Positions 1 to 10,150 are shown, counted from the first letter of the stretch. The stretch: DNA of 28,676 nucleotides from Hofstenia miamia (GCA_900660155.1 CABFPE010000093.1:912738-941413), one strand, 5' to 3'. Made by a program: numbers and translations. Notes: generated by a model from the letters alone, not told the origin.

Positions 1-442
1 AAGGAATCATATATCTTTTCACAGAAACCAGCTTTAAAGCATCGTAATAAAAATCTATTGATGTTTGTAAGAACTGCAGAGTCTGATCCATAAACTGATA
101 TTCCATTTCCTGTTTGTGTCGTACGTTTCAAAGAACAGCAATTGATGCTAAAACATACAATTCTGCTGCACATTTTANTGGCATTTGATATTTTTGATTT
201 AATCTAGTTGATTGCTCTTTTTTATTTTCGTTTATTATGAAGTAATTAATCATTGGATGTCGTGGATTTTCTTAAATTTTCCTAGCAAGTCTAATGTCTT
301 CCTCATCTCTTATCTTAAAGGAATCATATATCTTTTCACAAAAACCAGCTTTAAAGCATCGTAATAAAAAATTCCTGTTTGTGTCGTACGTTTCAAAGAA
401 CAGCAATTGATGCTAAAACATACAATTCTGCTGCACATTTTA
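1..442. repeat. Interspersed direct repeat, two copies
   Basis: The first copy covers 1-177 and the second 318-442. They agree almost base for base, except that the second lacks about 52 internal bases that the first has around 54-106. The 140-bp spacer is not repeated. The single N at 178 lies just at the end of copy one. Either a real duplication followed by a deletion, or a local assembly problem near the N, would explain this. Confidence 0.85.
254..370 (-). pseudogene. Coding-like remnant, unidentified
   Basis: Read on the minus strand, this stretch gives a clean protein-like segment containing FKAGFCEKIYDSFK followed by RDEEDIRLARKI. It is then interrupted by a stop codon and resumes with ENPRHPMINYF. 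Composition and charge pattern look like a decayed coding region, and the first repeat copy carries the start of the same segment. I do not recognise the family. A transposon-encoded protein is the likeliest source given the neighbours, but that is inference. Confidence 0.3.
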
Positions 443-1379
443 ATATCTTACTCACAGAAGCTCAACAGTAGAAATTCTGATTGACATGTGATTGGTGTAC
501 CTCTGCACCACTTGTTCTCTGGTCAATATTTCTGTATCTATCACTAAGGAATATTTTGATAAGCAAAAAGTTGATTTAAATATATTCAAAATGCACCACA
601 ATCCCAGAAATAACATAAAATAAAACAGAAAACATGAAAATGTTTGGACAATACATAATTTTGATTTTGAGAAGAGGGTAGACAATCTCGACTTGATCGA
701 GAGATGAATGACATGGAGGAATTCTTGAAGATCTTGATGAAGGAAATGTTGAAATTGATGACATTAGACCTATATTACCTTAGAAAATGGCAAAATGTTA
801 TCTATCGCCATTATTCAAATGCCCCCTACATTTAGCACTAGTCACCAGTTGATATGAAGGAAGTAGGTTTTCAGCAAGAATATGTTATTTATGTCTAGAT
901 ATTGTAAATAGTGCATGCACAAATTTTTTTTAATTTATTTGAGTAAAAATTTTTTGTGAATATTATTTGAAATATTGGCGCTAAATACGTACTTTTTCTT
1001 AGCGCCAAATACATATATATACATCAAAAGCTGAAAATACCACAGCCAAATTAAAGCACGTCTCTGCACGAAATCTTCGGGCTCGGAGCATTTGGCAACA
1101 CGAACTTATATTTTGCATATGGCCCACTTAAGCAGAAGTTGGATAGTGTCCAGAGTGAGAGTTGTCAATCCCGGACCGCGGTCCTCTCCGGTTAAGTGCG
1201 TTCCTTCCTCCAAAACAGAATTCCTTCTTGTATAGATACACAGCCGATTTTCACATTTGTAAGATTCTACTAAGAATGTAAATAATTCGCTTAGTATGCA
1301 TGATAGATATAGCAAACATTCCATTAAGAATCATGGTTCTAAAAATGTCTTTGTATAAGGAATTATTTCTCAAAAACAA
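443..1379. other. Non-coding stretch with one hairpin
   Basis: I see no supportable gene here. Short open frames at 452-764 and 1106-1324 lack any recognisable domain. The only clear structure is a perfect 10-bp inverted repeat, TTGGCGCTAA at 975-984 and TTAGCGCCAA at 999-1008, separated by a 14-base loop. Confidence 0.5.
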
Positions 1380-1387
1380 ATAAAACA

Positions 1388-2506
1388 TTGACTACTAGAA
1401 TGACATCCTCGAGTAGTATACTAATTGACTACATTATACTAGCTGAGAACAACAATCTATTTTATAAGTATACTACTTCTGAATGCCCATTCTCTGACCA
1501 CTGTTTTACATCTATCAAATTTCAAAGTTCTCATTCAGCCCCAAAATATAACATGAAATGGATTAAAACTCGTGAAAAATGTATTGAAAATATTAATAAT
1601 TTTGAATCATCCCTCTCATCAGAAAATTGGTTTCCTGTATATTCTACATCAAACTTAAATTAAATGCTGGAAAACGTTTTAAAAAATTTTGCCCTGAAAA
1701 GAAAATAATGGTTAAATCCAGTACAAACTCCAAAGCAAACAATACTTTTTCGAATAAAACTTGGATAACTGAAACTTGCAAAGCATTGATTCGCGAAAAG
1801 AACAAAGCGTATAAAAATTTTATGAATTCCCGAACCAGCAAGAATTTTGCCCTATATAAAAAGGCTAGAAATGCATCGAATATTGAATCTCGTAAGGAAT
1901 TCAACGAATTCATTAAAAATGAACGTTCAAAATTGAAGCTAATACAAGAAATCACAAATTATAAGCGATCAAAAGCAAACACAATTGATGTGATAAAAAT
2001 CAGAAAGGAAACGTCTTTCTGCCAATTTAGAAATGTCAAATGAATTAAATATGACTTTTGTTAACTTAGGAAAATACAATGCCCCCCCTGTTAAGTACGA
2101 AAGTACGAAAACGTTTCACGCAAAATTTTAACACCCGAATTTTCTTTCCGCTTCTCAACTTGTTATGAAATTATTAAGTCAATCAATAAACTCAAAACCA
2201 ACAAATCAAGCGGTCCCTCAAACATTCCCTCATGCGCCCTTAAAATTACTGCACACATCATTGCAAATCCCTTAAATTTTATCTTTAATGAATGCATAAA
2301 ATTCAATTACTTCCTGGATAATTTAAAACTTGCTCACATTACTCCTATTTTTAAGAAAAAAGATCAATCAATTGCCACTAATTATAGGCCAATCTCAATT
2401 ACTTCTCCAATAAGCAAAATATTCGAAAGATTATTATATAATCAAATAACTGAACATTTAAATAAGTATAATTTATTATCAAACTCGCAATTTGGATTTC
2501 GCAAAA
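1388..2506 (+). mobile_element. Non-LTR retrotransposon fragment (CR1/L2-like), copy A
   Basis: This is the middle of a non-LTR retrotransposon ORF2. The first open stretch (1388-1663) is the C-terminal end of an APE-type endonuclease, with SSSSILIDYI and the typical SDHCFTSIKF motif. After a frameshift near 1640-1665 the linker follows (1660-2043), with KTWITETCKALIREKNKAY. The N-terminal reverse-transcriptase fingers follow at about 2160-2506, with NKSSGPSNIP, AHITPIFKKKD, NYRPISI and FGFRK. The element is cut off at both ends and broken by at least two frameshifts, so it is dead. It shares a block of roughly 92% identity with copy B at 4766, so the two are separate insertions of one family and not halves of one element. 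Confidence 0.85.
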
Positions 2507-2731
2507 TATATGATGTACTGATATAATTCCAACTAAAAATGGGAAGCATTTCGGGGGTGTTATGAATAAACTTTGGTTCATGTAAAAATAATATTTTCAA
2601 CAAAAGACACGAATAGTCAGATTTCCACTTCACTGGTACCAATGCAGCAGTTTTTAAATTGCTAAGCTTAGTAAAACTTATGAATCCACAAAAATTAAAC
2701 TTGCCTCTGAAGTCTTCTAAAAGGTGTGTGC
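2507..2731. other. Unassigned spacer
   Basis: Sequence between the truncation point of the retrotransposon and the next element. A 100-residue minus-strand open frame runs through it (2442-2744), but it overlaps the reverse-transcriptase remnant and shows no known motif. I see no supportable feature. Confidence 0.4.
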
Positions 2732-3018
2732 TAGAGAATGACAATATCAGGTAAAAATGGACGCAAATCCGACCCGAAAGGACTATTTACTACCCGAACC
2801 CGATCCTACCCGAAAATATAATACCCGAACCCGACCCGATGCGTTGACTTTGATTTGAGGTTATGGATCTCTGCTTATTAACATTAATGATTTGTCTTGG
2901 AGTTTTTCTCAAATCAAGAGGTGATTTAGATGATTATTTTTTTTAATAATCAATCTAATATTTGTGCCCGGACCCGAAATCGGGTCGAGTTTTATCGGGT
3001 ACCCTATGTCACTCTCTA
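2732..3018. mobile_element. hAT-like MITE, 287 bp
   Basis: The two ends are inverted: TAGAGAATGACA at 2732 faces TAGAGAGTGACAT read in reverse complement from 3018. The ends match the TAG-G-TG style of hAT elements. The subterminal regions are rich in ACCCGA/CCCGACCC, present on the left (about 2770-2842) and as the complement GGGTCG/CGGGT on the right (2978-3001). There is no coding capacity. An 8-bp target duplication is not convincing: the left flank GTGTGTGC and right flank GTGTTAAT share only their first four bases. Family assignment rests on end motif and base composition. Confidence 0.6.
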
Positions 3019-3333
3019 GTGTTAATGTATAATTATTAAATTGGAAATTATCAACGTTGTGAATATCACTGTTTTTATAAAAAATCAAAATTTTCAACAT
3101 TATTGTATATCAAATTATATAAATTGATATGAGCATCCTTATCAAATCAAATGAAAATAGATAAAGTAAATTGATTTAAGATCAATTCCGGCGAATATCA
3201 ACGGCACTCCGGTGTTGATTACTTCCAATCGCGTGTTAACTCGGCGCATGATTGGTTGAGCTCGATAATACCTGTCGTGATTTAATTACTTAGTATGCTA
3301 TCATATTTAAGCAAATTGTCATTTACAATTCAT
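3019..3333. other. AT-rich spacer
   Basis: No gene seen. An imperfect inverted repeat occurs at about 3181-3219, where ATCAATTCCGG faces CCGGTGTTGAT. A TAA stop just before 3340 closes the reading frame of the downstream coding-like region on its upstream side. Confidence 0.4.
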
Positions 3334-3339
3334 TTTAAT

Positions 3340-3712
3340 CTCGGCGATGTGCTACCAATATCAACTCGTACAGATACCCCGTCAAAAACACAGCATTGGC
3401 GATTGTCTTCCTGAATGGATGTAATGTCACGAAACTGCATAGAAAGTTGTTCAAATACAGTGTTAAAGATACATCAAAGAATATGGTTTTGGTGAATGTT
3501 GCGGAGGAGACCCAAACTCTATCACTCACCATGTCATTCAATTATGTCTCAGTAATTTCGATCTCCTTGTTCAACCGTCGTTAATGGTCGACCTCAAATA
3601 TACTCTGATCTTCGAGAAAAAGGACGGAGTAAAAGTTATGCATCTTCCAAACGCTGAAAATACGAGTTTTAAAATTTTCACCAAATACAGGATGTCAAGG
3701 ACCGAAGCTCCA
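3340..3712 (+). pseudogene. Unidentified protein remnant, repeat copy 1
   Basis: From about 3340 the frame reads NINSYRYPVKNTALAIVFLN and then KLHRKLFKYSVKDTSKNMVL, as far as about 3505. A one-base frameshift follows, and the reading continues in the next frame with HHVIQLCLSNFDLLVQP, VDLKYTLIFEKKDGVKVM and SFKIFTKYRMS until a stop near 3714. No ATG opens this frame: a TAA lies directly upstream. The same protein is encoded more cleanly by the copy at 3971-4234. I do not recognise the family. It is not obviously a transposase or reverse transcriptase. Confidence 0.45.
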
Positions 3713-3747
3713 TAAAAAGTTGATCAAATACAATGTTAAAGATTCAT
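3701..3747 (+). pseudogene. Unidentified protein remnant, partial repeat copy 2
   Basis: A short third occurrence of the same unit, reading KLHKKLIKYNVKDS before a stop. It lies about 276 bp after the matching point of copy 1 and about 270 bp before that of copy 3. It is preceded by the same leader (reading FTKYRM) that precedes copy 3. Two direct repeats of a 45-bp non-coding segment follow, at about 3743 and 3830. Confidence 0.55.
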
Positions 3748-3970
3748 AACTACACTTATCACATGTAAATGGCCTTGAAGCAGAATGGTTGGTTTGAAAG
3801 CTTTTGTCTTTTCAGATTCCCAAGCTGAAAAGATTCATAACTACACTTATCACATGTAAATGACTTTGAATCAGAATGCATTTTGAGCTTTTCTTTCCGA
3901 AGTCATCGAAGAACAATTTTAGAGAAAATACGAACTTTGAAAATTTTCACTAAATACAGGATATCAAGTA

Positions 3971-4234
3971 ATGAAACTTCATAGAAAGTTGTTCAAATAC
4001 AATGTTAAAGATACATCAAAGCAAAAGGTTTTGTTGAATGTTGTGGAGAAGAGCACCAACAAAATCTCAATCAATCACCATGTGATTCATTTATGTCTGA
4101 GCAAATTCGATCTCTTTGTTCAACCGTCGTTAATGGTCGACCTCAAATATACTCTGATCCTCGAGAAAAACGACGGAGTGAAAATTATAACCTTTGAACC
4201 GTTGAAGACGACTATTGGCAACATATGTTGTTGA
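3971..4234 (+). CDS. Unidentified 87-residue ORF, repeat copy 3
   Basis: An uninterrupted frame from ATG to TGA. It begins MKLHRKLFKYNVKDTSK and continues with NHHVIHLCLSKFDLFVQPSL and VDLKYTLILEKNDGVKII. It is the best-preserved of three tandem, diverged copies spaced 270-276 bp apart. It has alternating hydrophobic stretches and many lysines, but no signal peptide or motif I can name. Compared with copy 1, it lacks the N-terminal segment YRYPVKNTALAIVFLNG, so it may be a fragment of a longer protein. Whether it is expressed cannot be judged. Conservation of codons between copies suggests the ancestor was truly coding. Confidence 0.4.
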   Translation: MKLHRKLFKYNVKDTSKQKVLLNVVEKSTNKISINHHVIHLCLSKFDLFVQPSLMVDLKYTLILEKNDGVKIITFEPLKTTIGNICC

Positions 4235-4765
4235 TCTTATTACTTGTAATTGTACAGAACCATTGTATTTTTTATAGACTATATATGTATTGTAGTCTAT
4301 AGTTTTAAAGATAGTATATTGCTTTTTTAAATTTTTACATTGTTATATATTGGTACATGGATAGTTTTCATATAAAAAAGTAGCATGTGGTTATTTATAA
4401 ACAGTTTTTTTCAATATTTCATGTAGTGAAGTTATTTTCATAACATTTACATTATTGAAATACTAATAATAACTAAAAAACGTTCAAAGGGCCTTAAATT
4501 TTTAAATATTATAATCCCATGTCTTGAGATGTATCTATGAATAAATCATACTCTAGATTAGTACACTACATATTATAAATGTTTTCTTTGCACTGTTAAT
4601 AATTTTAGAAATATTTATCAAATTTGATTGGGAAAATTTGAAAAACAAACGCTTAACTTAAACTTAAATCATTTTCAGTGTTTTGGTAATAAATTTTTTA
4701 AATGAAGTCTAGATTGTAATGTGAAATTACCCTTATCAAGTATTTATGATTAAATTTTCAAATGA
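4235..4765. other. AT-rich non-coding stretch
   Basis: Very AT-rich sequence with many short runs and no usable reading frame. I see no gene, repeat or RNA feature. Confidence 0.5.
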
Positions 4766-6345
4766 CAAAAGCTTAAAACCAACAAATCAAGCGGTCCCTC
4801 AAGCATTTCCTCATGCACCCTTAAAATTACTGCAGACATCATTGCAAATCCATTAAATTTTATCTTTAATGAATGCATAAAATTTAATTACTTCCGGATA
4901 ATTTAAAACTTGCTATCTCAATTACTTGTCCAAGATTATTATATAATCAAATAACTGAACATTTAAATAAGTATAATTTATTATCAAACACACAATTTGG
5001 ATTCGCAAACATTTCTCAACAATTGATGCACTATTAAATGCTACTGAAACTTGGAGAGCATCACTTGATTCTAATAAATTTGTAGCTATAGTTTGTTTAG
5101 ATCTTTCACAAGCCTTTGATTCGATTAATCACAGCATACTAATTGAAAAACTATCTTACATAGGATTTTCGTGTAATAGTAAACAATTGATAACTAGTTA
5201 CCTCAGTCAAAGATTCCAAAGAGTTAAATTAAATGATATTTTTTTCAGAATGGTAACCGGTTTACAATGGGGTGCCTCAAAGTACGATTCTTGGTCCTCT
5301 TCTTTTTGGTATTTATGTAAATAACATGCATTCTATAACTAATTGCAACTTAATCCAATATGCCGATGACACTAGCCTTTTCAGCGATAATTCATCAATG
5401 CACCTAGCAGCGGAATCTATAGAATTATATTGTAACAAATTGTCAAAATACTGTTGTATGCACAAGTTGAATATTAATAAAGCTAAAACAGAATTTTGTA
5501 TTTTGCAGCCGAATAAAAGCAATTACGATGTTTCTGCAGTGACTTTAAATGTAAATAATATTAATGTTCCGATTGTGAACACTTTCGAGTACCTAGGAGT
5601 AACTATTAACTCAAAGCTAAAATTCAACTCCCACATCAATTTAATAGTTAGAAAATTAGCTATAGGCATAAAAAGTATGACACTAGTAGCTAGGCAATTA
5701 GGTGGTATACCACCTTGTGCATTAATTCAATTCTTCCATGCTTTCATCATGAGTCACCTAAATTACGCAAACATTTTATTTACTGACCTAAGCGAAGTGC
5801 TTTATAAAAAAACTTGATATTCAATTTAAATGGGCATTAAATATCTCAACGAAAAACTCATCGAATACCAAACAGTACATTTCTAGGTCAATTCATTTTT
5901 CAAAACAACTGGTTACATTGAATACCCTTCTGACATTCTTCAAGCTAATCAGAAACCTACCACCTTATAATACGATTAAAATACCGGGATTTACTCATAA
6001 ACAGAATTCAAGATCAAAGCTTTTTACATGTGTTAATATAAGAAAAACCTTTTAAAGAAACCCTTCATTAATGTCGCCATTCGAACCTGGAATTCGCTAC
6101 CTAAAGAAATTAGAAATATTGAAAAATTGAAATCTTTTAAAAAACACTTAAAAATCTTCCCTAAGCAAAAATATATTTCTGGAAAATCATGGCTAGGATA
6201 CAAATTTTATAACAATGACTATACTATACTATAACTTATTAAAATAGCACTATAGTAATTTATCCATAGCCTGCAAGATTTCTTTTGTAATTTATGTGAA
6301 TTGTATATGTGTTTTGTGAATTTAATGACGCTATTCAAATAAATA
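4766..6345 (+). mobile_element. Non-LTR retrotransposon (CR1/L2-like), copy B, with 3' end
   Basis: A 5'-truncated copy of the same family as copy A. It starts inside the reverse-transcriptase fingers (NKSSGPSSIS) and lacks an internal block that copy A retains around HITPIFKKKD and NYRPIS. Palm motifs follow: VCLDLSQAFDSINH at about 5090-5130 and QYADDTSLF at about 5356-5382. The C-terminal tail (about 6050-6240) has FINVAIRTWNSLPKEIRNIE, a hallmark of the CR1/L2/jockey group. A short AT-rich 3' region ends in AAATAAATAATT. Frameshifts occur near 5015, 5265, 5815 and 6050, so no full protein can be made. Confidence 0.88.
5272..5817 (+). pseudogene. Reverse-transcriptase palm/thumb fragment
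   Basis: The longest intact reading frame of copy B, 181 residues. It opens just after the GVPQS-type turn (QSTILGPLLFGIYVNNM). It contains the catalytic YADD at about residues 30-33, the INKAKTEF motif near residue 70 and FEYLGVTINSKLKF around residue 105. It ends at a frameshift-induced stop. The ATG at 5272 is probably not a real start, because the frame upstream, shifted by one base, carries the preceding palm residues. Confidence 0.85.
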
Positions 6346-6746
6346 ATTCAGTTATGTAAGCGTTAACATTTATCTGAATACGGAATCTCTTATGTTATCT
6401 TATCTTTGCCTAGGACGAAAATGTTTTATTGAAATATCTGTTCTCTAGGAAGGGCATATGTATAACAATCTTTTCATTTACAAAAGATTGCTATGTTTCA
6501 ATTCATGGCGTTTTGCTAACTCATTAGCTACATATTATAGACCTTTTCTTGAACATCATAGTTTGCTGAGTAGTATAATTGACTCAAGCAAATTCCCACA
6601 AATAGTTATATGTAATAAATATTTAGGGCTTCTAAGCAACTCGGTAACTCAAAGTTAAAATTTTTGCCATTTAGCTAGAACAACTCCTTTCTTGTACAAC
6701 AGAATATTAAAAATATCAAATATTTTGAAACCATATCAAAATTCAT
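6346..6746. other. Unassigned sequence after the retrotransposon
   Basis: A 66-residue plus-strand open frame (6458-6658) starting MYNNLFIYKRLLCFNSWRF is present, but I recognise no domain and see no splice or promoter context for it. I do not annotate it as a gene. Confidence 0.35.
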
Positions 6747-7037
6747 TGTAAGAGTGTTTCCTGAGGAGAACCGCGGGCGAAAAAGCGTTAGTCATCACTA
6801 CCGTGATGGAGATTATTTATCAATACAATTTGTCATTGAATTGTGATGTGATAGATATTGCGCTATCAGGGATTGGTTGTTATTATCGGCCAGACCAAGT
6901 GTGTTCGGTTTAGCTTGTAATTTGTAAATATGTTTACAATAATTTGTATATAAGACCAAGCATTTATTGTAAATAAAGAACAGTTTTAGCTAAGTTCAAC
7001 TGTAGGACGGAAATGCGTTAATCCCAGCGATGTTACA
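6747..7037 (+). mobile_element. Possible solo LTR, 291 bp
   Basis: The segment starts TGTAAGAG and ends GATGTTACA, so it has the TG...CA ends of an LTR. About two thirds in, TATATAAG (6947-6954) resembles a TATA box. A poly(A) signal AATAAA lies about 17 bp further on (6972). This order (U3, TATA, poly(A) signal, short U5) is typical of LTRs of insect-type gypsy or BEL elements. I see no matching target duplication (TTCAT left, ATATG right), no primer-binding site and no second LTR, so the call is tentative. Confidence 0.4.
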
Positions 7038-8046
7038 ATATGAACTGTAGCATGTCTAGATAGTCAAGGAATGCTAATAGTCAGTCCAGCAAGAGAAATA
7101 AAAAAATATATATACATATATCGCATGTGCTTGTAAGAAAGAAGCTTCTATTCAAGAATAATGACTATCAAATTTGGAATGAGCACAGCTATTAAATAAA
7201 AATTTTACTACATTTTTCAGCAAACAAATTTTATATAGCTTGGGCCTAGAAGGACTCTATATGCCATATATAAAATTATGTTAAAAATTATTTAGGATCT
7301 GCATTTTTAACAACATAATTTTCAAATTTACTAAAAAGTTTTCAGGTAAAGAAAAATTGCGCCTAAACAATTTGGAGACTAAAACCAATTTTTTTCGTCG
7401 AAACTATATGCAATATCTGGTTTGAGCATAAAATCTTTTAACGAAAATTTGCAATGCATTTTGTAACTACTTTATAAAATCTTACATGCTCGATGCACTA
7501 TCATTGAATGTACAAAATATGTCCAATTAACAAACCTGATTTCTGCCATATGTTACTGCTACACCTATCATTGTCTATATAGAAATCCCACAATATCTTA
7601 ACCGTCTCATTCTCTGTTGCTTCCGGCGCCTACTCAGCTCCAATGTACAAGCAAATATACAAAATCTTGATGTTAGTAATAGTAAGCCATACAGAGTTAA
7701 GTTACTATTCAATTTTATTGCAAATATTTTGTGCGTATTTTAGAGTTTTTACTGCCAATCTGTTAATGAATCAGTGACGCATTCTAAAAATTTAATAGAA
7801 TACTCACCATCGTATTCTGTGAATTTATAATTGTTGCAAAAGAATGAATGTGTTCAAATAAAACTAATGAAAAATAATATTTTTCTTTAGCGAGTTTAAC
7901 CTACATATTTCGAGAATTAATATTTCTGCAATATCGAAGTTATGGATTTAGAAACATTTAAAAATTAGAGACTAAAAATGCTTCTAGTAAAGCAATTTTT
8001 GAAGACAAAGATAATAATTTTTTAACAAAAATGTAGTGAATATTAA
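7038..8046. other. AT-rich non-coding stretch
   Basis: About 1 kb of AT-rich sequence with no open frame of interest on either strand and no repeat that I can relate to the rest of the window. It ends at the TTAA target site of the piggyBac element. Confidence 0.5.
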
Positions 8047-10146
8047 CCCATTAGCGCACATGGTCCCCAATTGGGGATCGATTATTTTTTGGAATATTAT
8101 TCCTTAACTATTGACTAAGAACATGTTCTTGTGATACAAAGTATGAATGAAGGTTGTAAACATCAATTGACATCAGTTAAAAGTGTATTCTGTTATTATT
8201 CTGTTTTGTCCAAAGATATATCTATGAAATTTCCTCAAAGAAGTGACCTTTTTTGTGATGTGAAAGTCATCAATTTTCAACAAGAGATTCTATCACCTTA
8301 TAAACATTTTATATTCAAAATAGTCTAGTACCTGTTAGAATTGACTATCATCATCTGAAAATATTACACTTAGTCCTAATAATACTGTCAGAAATTCTAA
8401 AAGTTAATATTTCTTACCAATTCCCATTTGGGGATCATGGGCAGTAAGAATATCATAAGTTATTTTTTTTCACTTGCTGTTATATTATCTCAATCCCGCA
8501 TAAAGAAACCAAATTTAATAGTATTATCATTCATTTTAGCCGAATAGTTGAAAAGAAAGTTACTTAATCTCAGACATTGAGAAATTAGTAAGGGACCCTA
8601 AGTTTGATAGTGATGATGAAACATCCATTGACATTGTGGAATTGCCGCCAGATTCAGTTGATATGGTTTCGGATGTAGAAGAAATTGCCGAAACGATCTT
8701 GGTGAACAATTTCTGGGTGAGGTACCACGACATGTAGAAGTTCATAGCAATATGAGATCTCTTGCAGCAATGGAAACAATGAATGCTACTCCAAAGAGGA
8801 AGAAAATGTTGGAATCTTCCTGGCAAAAGAGTCAACCTGATTTTTGCGCAGAAAGAGGTAATGATGCAGCAGTTAATGCAAGAATTGAGGTAATAAAAAA
8901 CAGATTCAACGATAAAACTCCAGTTGAAGTCTTTGAAACATTGTTTGCTGAAGACATAAGATCGGAACACATTGTTCAGCAAGGTGTCATTTACGCTGCT
9001 CAAAACAACCGCCATGGTTTCTTCATGTCTGACGGCTGCTTGAAGAAGTTGATTGGATTCTGTTTGCTAGCAGGCTATGACAGACTGCCTCAAGTGAGAA
9101 TGTACTGGTGTGAAGATGAAAACACTGATAAGACATTTTTTAGACATTGTTTTATTCGGAACCTGTATCTAGAAATGAAGGAAAACCTTCACTTCAATGA
9201 CAATTCGACATTGGAAACTAGTGCAAGGCCTAAGTCATTTAAAAGTTCTCCTCTAATTGAGATGATCAATCAACGCTTTTTAAAGTTTGGTATTTTCCCC
9301 AAAAATCTGAGTATTGAGCAACCAAAGTGCATTGCCAATTGCAATAAGTACATATGGGTGTGGATAAAATAGACTAGCTCATCAATAAATACAGGATCAA
9401 AGTGATTGGAAAGAAATGGTATTTCCCATTTTCACTAACATTATTGACATGGCTGTTATAAACGCGCACATGCTGTTTAGCATGACAAATGGAAAAATGC
9501 CCCTGCTGGAATTCAAGAGGAAAATAGTAAGGATCTACATGCAAATATAATCAGTGTCAGATCCAAGGAAATTAGGTCGCCTATTATTCAGTAAGCAATC
9601 AAAACGGCGTGTTAAACGATGTTCGAAAAAGTAATTTCGGGCATGTCCTGCAGCGAACTGATGGAGGGAAACACCGAAAATGTGCTGTCTGCAAAGTAAA
9701 TGTCCGAAAGCAATGTTCCCAGTGCACCGTTGGACTACACGTGGAATGATTCCCGGAATGACATGAGTGAAGTTCCACCCATTTACGAGGTAACTATTTC
9801 TTTCATGTATTTAGTCTGAACTTTGAAAAGAGCAATTATTTTTCATTTAATCTAATTCATTTTGTACTTTTTTGTTATTCCAAAAAATAATGTGAAATTT
9901 ACTTCAGAAGAAAGTAATATTATCATATGTTGACTTCATTGGTTTTGAAGTAAAGTACGTAAAATCAATAAGGAATTGTTATCAACCTCTCGCCCATGAT
10001 CTCCATTTGGGACTTTTCTTTTGAACTAGAGCTACTCTCATTATGTCCTTTAAAATTAGGAAAAAAATTTTTGATATGAAATATTTACACCCTATGAAAA
10101 AGTTCTGATGGAAATTTCCTAAATTAAAAAATTGGACGTTAATGGG
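8047..10146 (+). mobile_element. piggyBac element, complete ends, 2.1 kb
   Basis: The element is flanked by TTAA on both sides (8043-8046 and 10147-10150), the obligate piggyBac target. Its ends are inverted: CCCATTAGCGC on the left against CCCATTAACGT read inwards from the right. A second pair of inverted repeats lies inside: 8422-8443 and the complement of 9991-10012 agree at about 18 of 22 bases and share GATCATGGGC. Just inside the left end is a perfect 14-bp palindrome, TCCCCAATTGGGGA, at 8064-8077. The element encodes a transposase remnant on the plus strand with its catalytic centre deleted, so it cannot move itself but could be mobilised by a relative. Confidence 0.93.
8544..9765 (+). 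pseudogene. piggyBac transposase, broken
   Basis: The acidic N-terminal part comes first (about 8547-8690, LVRDPKFDSDDETSIDIVEL). After a frameshift it is followed by GEVPRHVEVHSNM and the 206-residue open frame from 8752. That frame has the dimerisation/insertion region typical of the DDE_Tnp_1_7 family: PVEVFETLF, GFFMSDGCLKKLIGFCLLAG and YDRLPQVRMYW. The reading breaks after FGIFPKNLSI. This is where the first catalytic aspartate should follow, and most of the catalytic core is missing. The text resumes at GVDKID-stop-LINKYRI (9356-9391) and GKKWYFPIF, the region of the last catalytic aspartate. A C-terminal zinc finger with CAVC and CSQC (about 9680-9725) is interrupted by a TGA where the next cysteine is expected. 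Confidence 0.92.
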
Positions 10147-10150
10147 TTAA

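Noticed and set aside
6458..6658. 66-residue plus-strand ORF
   Set aside because: No motif, no homologous copy in the window and no splice context; this length is expected by chance.
8131..8328. 65-residue ORF inside the left arm of the piggyBac element
   Set aside because: It precedes the acidic N-terminal part of the transposase and has no transposase motif; likely untranslated element DNA.
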